From: CAWACC01 sp964390695
GTDB taxonomy: Bacteria; Chlamydiota; Chlamydiia; Chlamydiales; Parachlamydiaceae
DNA length: 35,597 bases
Direction: 5' to 3'
Assembly (NCBI GenBank): GCA_964390695.1
Contig: CAYMKI010000014.1
Location: forward strand, 1-35,597
This document shows, in pieces, positions 19,201 through 26,037 of this stretch. Numbering within the stretch: position 1 is the first letter of the stretch; the number at the start of each line of letters is the position of its first letter. The notes below the pieces were generated by a model. It saw only the letters and a list, made by a program, of their open reading frames with translations. It was not told the origin of the DNA and ran no database searches. The translations under genes were made by a program, and so were the position numbers.

Positions 19201-19484
19201 ATATAACAAAGGGTCTACAGCAAATGAGTGCCTCACAGAACGAGACAGCTGCTTTCAGCTGCCTCTATCGTGAAATAACTTGGATCTTTGTTTTATATTT
19301 CAAACACAGATTCGCAGACGCGCTGATGCGAAGTTTTTGCTTCTTGTCACTGTTCTGTCATCGTTCTCACTGCTCTCCGTGATTCAAATCTTTTCACACT
19401 ACTCTCGCTAATCAGTGGTTTTATTTCTTCCAATTTCTTCCAATTTCATCCATTTTTTTTCAATTTTCTTCGGTTTCTTTCGGA

Positions 19485-19513
19485 TTGCGAAAATTTCTGC
19501 TATCTGTTATATC
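19485..19513 (+). promoter_or_regulatory. Weak candidate promoter for the ankyrin gene
   Basis: TTGCGA (19485-19490), a 17-bp spacer and TATATC (19508-19513) lie 32 bases before the start codon. Each box matches four of six consensus bases. The spacing is ideal but the boxes are weak. Confidence 0.3.
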
Positions 19514-19545
19514 CTTCCTAAACTAATCATGCAGAAGGAGTTACA

Positions 19546-20376
19546 ATGCAAGCCTTAGGACAACCTTATAGAATGATCGCAAGAGGCATCAATACAAGCA
19601 GAAGTCAATCGCGGCGTCCCTACAGTGCCATTCAAAAATACACACCTCCAAATACAAACTTTGAAGATCCGTTTGCCTATATGCTCACAGTCGAAAAGAG
19701 GATCAACACCTCGCGACAGTCTAACGATGTCAACGCTAAGATTCAAGGGGTGTTTTTTAATTCACTACTGCACATGGTGCACGGGGGATTCAAGGTAGAT
19801 CAACCTATTCCTGAAAGCCAAAAACACCCTTTGCATACCGCCATCTCCAAGGATTGCGGCTTAACGGCCGAAGCGCTGGTAAAATTGGGGGCTTCGGTGA
19901 ATAAGTATAATAAAGCGGAAGAAACGCCCTTGTTTGTCGCTGCTTTTTTCGATAGAGTATCTGTCGCTAAAATGCTGATCGATCGTGGCGCTGATGTGAT
20001 GAAGCGCAGTTTTACGCAATCGGGGCATTTTGAACAGCCCTATCGTTTGAGCTTGCCCTTTCATGTCGCTTCTTCACCGACCATGCTCGAAATGCTGTTG
20101 GAAAAAGGCACGCCTGTTAATGCGATTAGCGATAGCGAGGTGTCTTATACGGCTTTGCATTTTAATACCGTGTGTATGAAGGTAGATGCTGTGCGGTATT
20201 TGCTTGAAAACCAGGCTATCGATTTCCCTAACATAAAAGGACACTCTGCTTTACAAATTGCTAGGCAACTGCATGTAAAGTACAAAGCGATGCCAGGTGC
20301 CGACTATGCCGTGTGGAAATTAGAAGAAATCATCTCCATGCTAGCCCATCATCATGCGAGCCGTAAAAATCACTAG
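19546..20376 (+). CDS. Ankyrin-repeat protein
   Basis: This 276-residue protein holds four to five ankyrin repeats from about residue 90 to 245. Typical cores are visible: HPLHTAISKDCGLTAEALVK with LGASVN, TPLFVAAFFDRVSVAKMLID with RGADV, MLEMLLEKGTPVN, TALHFNTVCMKVDAVRYLLE and GHSALQIARQL. The first 90 residues are unlike ankyrin and start with a basic Ser/Arg-rich segment without a clear signal peptide. Ankyrin proteins of intracellular bacteria are often secreted into the host cell, but nothing here proves export. AAGGAG precedes the ATG at good spacing. The 3' end overlaps the convergent recF by four bases, and the gene sits between the folD-apbE and recF-dnaN-smpB blocks. Confidence 0.85.
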   Translation: MQALGQPYRMIARGINTSRSQSRRPYSAIQKYTPPNTNFEDPFAYMLTVEKRINTSRQSNDVNAKIQGVFFNSLLHMVHGGFKVDQPIPESQKHPLHTAISKDCGLTAEALVKLGASVNKYNKAEETPLFVAAFFDRVSVAKMLIDRGADVMKRSFTQSGHFEQPYRLSLPFHVASSPTMLEMLLEKGTPVNAISDSEVSYTALHFNTVCMKVDAVRYLLENQAIDFPNIKGHSALQIARQLHVKYKAMPGADYAVWKLEEIISMLAHHHASRKNH

Positions 20377-21419
20377 CCAAGATTGTGTATGCGGCAGGAG
20401 ATAGGCAGGTCTATAGTCGAGGAGACAAAAACCTGCCCCATTTGCGTCAAATGCTCCAAAAGCCTCCGCTTGCGCTGGGGGTCTAGCCCCAAGCCCAGGT
20501 CGTCCAAGATCATGATAGGTGTCTCGTCGGAGGCTGCCTTGATGAGTTCCCATTCGCCCAGTCTTAATGCCGTAGCTACAGTGCGCTGCTGCCCTTCACT
20601 GGCAAAAAAACGCGCTTCTTGTGCATCTAGCTTGATAGTAAGGTCGTCTTTATGGGGACCGACCAGCGTAAAGCCTAGCTCCATTTCGCGTTTTCTATGC
20701 CTTTCGTAGGCGGCCATCACTTTGTCTTTAAGGTTTTCTTCAATTGGGGTGGCAAAAGACTTGAATCCAAACGATAGAGTGGAAGGGTGATCGGTCAAGG
20801 TCTCATGCAGGCGCTGGCAGGTGCTTTGCAAAGCGTGTATAACCCGATCACGTTGCCTCCAGATATAGGCCGCAGCATTTGCCATTTCCTCTTCCCAGCA
20901 TAAGGCCCCTTTGCTGTCTCTTTTTCTGAGAATGCAGTTGCGTTGCTGCATGGCCCGGTGAAATCGTGTGGAATAGTGCATGTAGAGAGGGTCGTTTTGG
21001 GCGATGAGCAGGTCTAAAAATTGGCGCCGGAGGGCAGGCGGTCCTTTGATTAAGGCGACATCATCGGGGGTCAAGGCGGTGCCTTGCAAGAGGCCTATCA
21101 GCGCGGCGAAAGTGTTCAGCGGGGTTTGGTTGTAGAAAATTTTCTTTTCGGTTGGGCTGCAGGAGATCTTTAAGGATTGCTCAATGCCCTGCTTTTCAAA
21201 CTGGAGGTGTATGAAAAAATATTCAGACTCGTTGCGTATGCATTCGACAGGCGCGGCGTGGCGGATAGAACGTCCCGCAATGCCGAAATACAGCGATTCC
21301 AAGACATTGGTCTTGCCACAGGCATTGGGCCCGCATAAGGCATTGATAGCCGCGTCAAATTCGAAGAAAGCCTCGCGATGGTTGCGGTAATTTTTTAAGT
21401 AGAGCGATTGTACACGCAT
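20373..21419 (-). CDS. recF: DNA replication and repair ATPase RecF
   Basis: RecF is an SMC-like ATPase that, with RecO and RecR, loads RecA at single-strand gaps. The ATG at 21419 gives 348 residues starting MRVQSLYLKNYRNH, the usual RecF beginning; a GTG two codons upstream is an alternative. Walker A is GPNACGKT (30-37). The ABC signature region is SEGQQRTVATALRLGE. Walker B is MILDD near residue 303, followed by LGLGLD in place of the more common SELD-type D-loop. Length is normal. It lies about 20 bases after dnaN in the same direction, so the two are co-transcribed, as in many bacteria and in Chlamydia. Confidence 0.95.
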   Translation of the reverse strand: MRVQSLYLKNYRNHREAFFEFDAAINALCGPNACGKTNVLESLYFGIAGRSIRHAAPVECIRNESEYFFIHLQFEKQGIEQSLKISCSPTEKKIFYNQTPLNTFAALIGLLQGTALTPDDVALIKGPPALRRQFLDLLIAQNDPLYMHYSTRFHRAMQQRNCILRKRDSKGALCWEEEMANAAAYIWRQRDRVIHALQSTCQRLHETLTDHPSTLSFGFKSFATPIEENLKDKVMAAYERHRKREMELGFTLVGPHKDDLTIKLDAQEARFFASEGQQRTVATALRLGEWELIKAASDETPIMILDDLGLGLDPQRKRRLLEHLTQMGQVFVSSTIDLPISCRIHNLG

Positions 21420-21442
21420 GCGCACCGTAAGGCTGAATGAGC

Positions 21443-22567
21443 CTACTCTTCCTCTGTTAGCCGCATCGGCATCAAGACGAACAGCGGAGACGACTTTAAG
21501 GACGGAGGTGCGTCATTGTCCGTGATAATACCCGGATTATAAGCATCGGTAACACCTAATGTCACCACCTCTTCTTTGCTGCGGCGAAGTATATCTAAAA
21601 AGAAGTTCGGGTTAAAGGCGATCTCCAGCTTTTGGCCATGATAATTGGCAGGCATGCTGACCTTGCCCTCGCCGATTTCCATGGTATTGGCGGTGAGTTT
21701 AAGCTCGCCTTCCTGAAAAGTGAATTTGACGGAGTGGTTGGTGTCTACCGTGAATAGAGACAGCTGTCTCAGTAATCTCATCAGCTCTTCGCGATGCAAG
21801 GTCACCGCCGCCTCACAGTGTTCGGGAATGATGCGGTTGATGTCCGGATAGTCGCCATTCAGGAGCTTGGTGATGATGGTTGTGTTCGAGGCTTCCACAG
21901 CGATTTTGTCGTTCATGAGATACACCGTGGCAAGACCCTCTTCGCCGAGGTTTTTCTCAATTTCCTCTACGGCCTTTAAGGGGATGATGTAGCTGGATTT
22001 GAACTCCGGATCGATGTCGATTTTGATTTCAGCCCTGGCTAAGCGTTTGCCATCTGTACCGGCAAAAGTGGCAGACCCTTTCTCGATATGCAGGTAGACA
22101 CCAGTCAATACATAGCGGTTGTCCTCTTTGGAGACAGCAAAAGAGGTGCGGAACAGAGCGCTCTTCAAATCGGTCTGGGGTAGCGTGAATTTGACTGCAT
22201 CGTGTATGGCTGGAAGGGAGGGGAACTCCGATTTGTCCATACCGTTCAGTTTGAATTTGGAAGCATTGGAGTGGATCTCGGTGACCTGATTGGCATGCGT
22301 ATGGATTTCAAGATGGTTCGATGTCAGTTCCCTCAGGAGCTGAGCTAGGCGTTTGGCCGGCAAGGTGGTGGAGCCTTCTTCGAGGATTTTTGCTTCGGTG
22401 TAGCAGCGGATGCCCACGGTTAAATCCGTGGCAGTAAGGGTCAGTTCATCGTTGACAGCTTCAATTAGGATGTTCGATAAAATGGGAATCGTCATTTTTT
22501 GCGATACCACATTTAAACATTTGGAGATGAGATTGTTTAATTCCTGCGTAGAAATGATAAACTTCAT
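21443..22567 (-). CDS. dnaN: DNA polymerase III beta sliding clamp DnaN
   Basis: DnaN is the ring-shaped clamp that holds the replicative polymerase on DNA. The start is placed at the ATG at 22567, giving 374 residues beginning MKFIISTQELNNLISKCLNV, as in other clamps. AAGAAGG lies upstream at proper spacing. The longer frame reaching 22747 would overlap smpB and add 60 residues unlike any clamp. Family landmarks are visible: NILIEAVNDELTLTATDLTVG, FAGTDGKRLA, and a C-terminus with FNPNFFLDIL and a PMRL end in the usual place. Tail spacing to recF is short, so they form an operon, and smpB is divergent. Confidence 0.96.
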   Translation of the reverse strand: MKFIISTQELNNLISKCLNVVSQKMTIPILSNILIEAVNDELTLTATDLTVGIRCYTEAKILEEGSTTLPAKRLAQLLRELTSNHLEIHTHANQVTEIHSNASKFKLNGMDKSEFPSLPAIHDAVKFTLPQTDLKSALFRTSFAVSKEDNRYVLTGVYLHIEKGSATFAGTDGKRLARAEIKIDIDPEFKSSYIIPLKAVEEIEKNLGEEGLATVYLMNDKIAVEASNTTIITKLLNGDYPDINRIIPEHCEAAVTLHREELMRLLRQLSLFTVDTNHSVKFTFQEGELKLTANTMEIGEGKVSMPANYHGQKLEIAFNPNFFLDILRRSKEEVVTLGVTDAYNPGIITDNDAPPSLKSSPLFVLMPMRLTEEE

Positions 22568-22603
22568 AAAAGACCTTCTTAGGTTTGAGAAGATGGAAGT
22601 ATA

Positions 22604-22633
22604 AAAATAGGACAGATTTCGGTATGAAGTCAA
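22604..22633 (-). promoter_or_regulatory. Candidate dnaN-recF promoter in the smpB/dnaN divergent region
   Basis: Read on the minus strand, TTGACT (22633-22628) is followed by an 18-bp spacer and TATTTT (22609-22604). TATACT directly downstream is an alternative -10 but would sit 24 bp from the -35. The 112-bp divergent spacer must also drive smpB, for which TATAGT at 22663-22668 is a possible -10. Confidence 0.4.
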
Positions 22634-22679
22634 GATCTTTTCGTGGAAATTTATCTCGCTTTTATAGTAAGATGGTGAC

Positions 22680-23144
22680 ATGAATCGTCCAACATCAGAA
22701 TTAGTATCCAACAAGAAAGCACTTTTTAACTTTGAAGTTATCGACACTTACGAAGCCGGTATCGCTTTACAGGGCACCGAGATTAAGTCTTTGCGCAACC
22801 ATGGCGGCAGCTTGCAAGACAGCTGGGTGAAGATTTCCCATGGAGAGCTGTGGCTGGTCGGCAGCAGCATCGCCCCTTATAAATTTGGAAATATCCATAA
22901 CCACGAAGAACGGCGCGAACGCAAGCTTCTCATGCATACGTATGAAATTCGCAAGTTAAAAGTAGCCCTTCAAGAAAAAGGCCTAACGCTCATCCCTCTT
23001 GCTTTTTATTTGAAAGAAGGGCGCGTCAAGGTCAAGCTCGCCCTCGGTAAAGGAAAGAAAACCGCCGATAAACGCGCTGTCATCAAAGAAAGAGATGACA
23101 AACGGCATATGCAAAAAGCCATGAAGCAGCATCAGCAGCGGTAA
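22680..23144 (+). CDS. smpB: SsrA-binding protein SmpB
   Basis: SmpB binds tmRNA (SsrA) and brings it to stalled ribosomes for trans-translation. The 154-residue protein has the full family pattern: NKKALFNFEVIDTYEAGI, then LQGTEIKSLRNHGGSLQDSW, YKFGNIHNHEERRERKLLMH, and the basic C-terminal tail (KGKKTADKRAVIKERDDKRH) that enters the mRNA channel. A KKTADKR motif replaces the more usual KKxxDKR spacing without loss of the basic residues. The gene is divergent from dnaN. The tmRNA gene itself is not in this window. Confidence 0.95.
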   Translation: MNRPTSELVSNKKALFNFEVIDTYEAGIALQGTEIKSLRNHGGSLQDSWVKISHGELWLVGSSIAPYKFGNIHNHEERRERKLLMHTYEIRKLKVALQEKGLTLIPLAFYLKEGRVKVKLALGKGKKTADKRAVIKERDDKRHMQKAMKQHQQR

Positions 23145-23219
23145 ATTTCTTTATACAATCTTTATAAATTAATGTTATTATAATTTAATATTTTAATAAC
23201 TATTAACGCTGGTGTTTTT

Positions 23220-25941
23220 ATGAATTTCATGGAATTTGTGTCTGGTTTTATTTTTAATAATGAAACTATAGTCAAAAAAATAAAGAATAAATCCGACCTT
23301 TATTTTATAGACAAGGCTATGAAATTAAATAAAATAGCTTTTGGATATTTTTTAGACAGATACCAAGTCTTGAATGTTCATGAATTCAGGGAGATAGAAG
23401 CGCTGCGCAAGCATCAATGGTTTGCAGGGTCTTTGACAGCGGAACAGTTTGCGCTCTTGCTGCAAGAATTTCTCTCGTCATCGGCCTCTTCAGCCATGAC
23501 CGCTCCTTTTCGACAAAAAATTGAAAACTACGTCTTAATGCTGCAAAATTCGGCAGACCAAGGCTATCTGATCGACTTGATCCGCTCGCGCGATTTGAAA
23601 TTGATTTATTTGATTCTTACGGGTAGCCATGTAGGGGGTGATATCCAGCTCGACCCGCAAGAAATCAATGCGATTACTCAAGAAACACTTAAACAGCTGC
23701 ATCAAATGAAGGTGGGGGAGAAGCGTCTATTCCTGGCGGGCAGCCTATTGCATGAAACGCGCTTGCGTGTGGAAAAAACGGAAACAGGGTGGCAAGTGTG
23801 TTATTTTGATTCCAATTCCTCTCATTATAAAGTTTTTGACAGTGTCGACCCTAGTCCGTTGCAGGAGGTTGCGTTTTGGAATAAACTCTATACTTTTAAA
23901 TTTAAAGACNNNNNNNNNNACCTCAAAAGATGTGGAGAAGCTGCTAGATCGGCATTTAGCAGGCAAAGTGGTTCAAAACCACTATATCATGAGTCCGCAG
24001 GAAAAAAACACCTGCCACTTCAAAAGCCTTTTAGGAGTTTTAAAAAAAGAATGTCTTCAGGATTCTACCCTGTCACCGGAAGAGTGCCTAAAAGAGTGGA
24101 AAACTTTTAAACTCGTTTTTGGGGAATTTTTACTGCGCCAACAGGAAATCAGCCCAGGAGTGAAGGCGTCTGCCAGCAGAAAGCAAGAGCTGAGAAACGA
24201 AAAAATTGCGCAAAGGCAGCGCTTCTTGGAGATGGTTGAACAAAACCAAGTAAACCAAAACGTTCAAGATTATTTCCACGCTTTGCATATCTTAAGTAGG
24301 CCGCCTGAGGTTGTTACTGCAAAAACCCCATACGAGAAGCTTAAAGTCCTAGATCGAGAATTGCGGGATTATTTAAAACAAAATGCGGGGCAATTCGAAC
24401 TGTTAGAGCCACAGTTGCGCGCCTTAAAGAATCCCTGCATCGAGAGTACCCTCAACCTATTCAAAGCCTCTTTGCAAAAAGAACGTTCTCGAATTGAGCA
24501 AGAACTTGAACAGGAAATGCAGACGGCGCACTCTGGTTTTCATAAGACTATAGAACAGCTGCAAAGCCTGCTAAAGAAAGAGGATCGGGATGCCTTTAAA
24601 CAGAGTATTTCTAACTACAAGCCCTTGAGTAAAGAAAAGGTTTTAATCTGGCTGGATGCTGTAGAGCAGGAACCTCAGCTGTTAGTGCATTTAAGCCAGA
24701 GGCCTGTATTCGTATCTATGCTGCTGCATAGCCTCTATTTGGGAGAAGCGGCGAGGGTGCTGAAGTTGTTCGACATGCTAGAGGAACAAGATAAAACGGT
24801 GATGATGGAATCCTTGGATGAATTTTTAAGTCATTCCTACTTGTCAGTCCAGTGTTTACCGGATTCGCTCATGGAATTTTATAAATCTCATCAAAATCAC
24901 CCATTGATGAAAGGCGTCGCTTTGATGCTGGGTAAACAAATTCTAAAAGCACATTCTATTACAGACATTTTCAACTTTGAGAAGACGGCTCCTCCCGAGA
25001 TCTTCGACTCTATGCTTTTTAGGGCCGAGTGGATTAGACCCTCCTATCAGCAGATCCTTGTTTTTTTTGACGAGATTTCTGAAGGTAAAGTGCAGATAAA
25101 ATGGGATACGGAAGCACACCGGCGGCTACTGTTTACTATCATGAAGCGGATTATTCAATTGGGAGCCTTCGACTTGCTCGATTTCGCTTCGGTTGATTTA
25201 CGCCAGAAGTTGACAGATTCCCTTTATGTGAATCAAGTACTTAAAGACTTTAGGCTCGTCAATCTAACTGTTGAGGAGTTGCAGCGTGTGGAAGCTTTTA
25301 TGAGCTCTTCTAACGATAACGAAACCATCCTAAAGAAGGCTTTAAGGGATACGCTAGCGATAAATCAGTATCGGCACAAACGTTTTGACCAGTTATGCAA
25401 ACACGAAGCTCTGACGGCTTCAGGATCTGGGCTCGCCAATTTTTATTTGTCCAAGGTATCTGAAGAGGATGTTCAGCATATCCTCGCGATCATGCCCAAA
25501 GTCAAATCGAAGGATTTATTTTTCCACATCCTGAAAGATCTCGTGGAAAATATCTACGTGAATTTAAGAGATCGGGAACTCTTGGTTAATAGTTTAGTCT
25601 TAATAAACACTATACATCCTGAGATGTTGAAAAGATGGTTGGATAGTTATGCTTCTGGAGCTTATGTTTTAGAGCCTAAATTTAGGTGGTTTTTACTCGA
25701 AGCTATGCTTACAAAGGCTCACTTATTCGATCAAATCCAGGTTGAACATGTGATCAACGCTAACCTGACGGTTATAGACGAAGAGCAGTTCCAAATGATC
25801 GAAGGCTGGCTTTTACAGGCCGGGATTAAGACGCTTCAGTTGTATGATGTGCTGCTGTGTCGTCTGCCTGAGGAGTGGCTAAAAAAATGCCGTATCCAGA
25901 TTGCCGGCAAGCCGATGCTTGCAGAGGATGCTAAGCAATAA
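23220..25941 (+). CDS. Large helical protein with CE-clan protease-like domain, paralogue 1 (interrupted by N run)
   Basis: This gene is the tandem paralogue of 26038-28761 and is almost certainly intact. Ten Ns at 23910-23919 break the frame, but removing them joins AAAGAC to ACCTCAAAAGATGTG in frame and restores alignment with paralogue 2, giving 903 residues. The N-terminal 165 residues are helical. A domain of about 165-275 carries LLHETRL with His178, GWQVCYFDS with Asp197, and PQEKNTCHFKSLL with Gln257 and Cys262 (numbering without Ns). This is the His-Asp-Gln-Cys layout of CE-clan cysteine proteases. The remaining 600 residues are helix-rich, with a coiled-coil-like Glu/Lys/Gln stretch near 415-450. 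No signal peptide is seen. It ends about six residues before paralogue 2 because of a diverged 3' end. Protease activity is inferred. Confidence 0.8.
23910..23919. other. Assembly gap of ten Ns, probably of zero true length
   Basis: The Ns fall inside paralogue 1. The flanks align without any missing base to paralogue 2, near 26726-26727. The gap probably marks a contig join made uncertain by the near-identical tandem copy. Confidence 0.85.
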
Positions 25942-25982
25942 CATCAAAGCGTTTTATTACGGGGTAATAGCCCCTATTCAAC

Positions 25983-26020
25983 TTTCACATCGAATCTCAT
26001 CAGTTCTTCGCGATGTGAAA
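25983..26020. other. Hairpin in the paralogue spacer with a dnaN-like segment
   Basis: TTTCACATCG (25983-25992) pairs with CGATGTGAAA (26011-26020), a perfect 10-bp stem. The loop and inner arm (25993-26015) match 21774-21796 inside dnaN at 22 of 23 bases. No T-run follows, so it is not a classical terminator. A just-upstream GGGG/CCCC pair (25961-25976) could form a second short hairpin. Confidence 0.5.
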
Positions 26021-26037
26021 TAACTTCATGGTGATTT

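Larger units (their letters stand above)
18882..19545. repeat. 664-bp gene-free region filled with dispersed repeats
   Basis: No coding region is supported here. The stretch holds GCCC-rich tracts (18935-18960 and 19062-19082), a copy of the composite dispersed repeat (18974-19059), a CACAGAG triplet (19170-19200), and a reverse-oriented degenerate copy near 19360-19430 (TCTCACTGCTCTCC, then CAGTGGTTTTATTTC). A pyrimidine-rich tract with short ATTTCTTCCA-like repeats (19425-19480) leads into the ankyrin gene promoter region. Confidence 0.7.

Noticed and set aside
22568..22747. Longer N-terminus of DnaN
   Set aside because: The extra 60 residues overlap smpB and do not resemble a sliding clamp, while the internal ATG has a ribosome binding site.
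23752..25941. Separate 729-residue gene starting inside paralogue 1
   Set aside because: It starts in a shifted frame before the Ns; the shift is only caused by the ten-N run.
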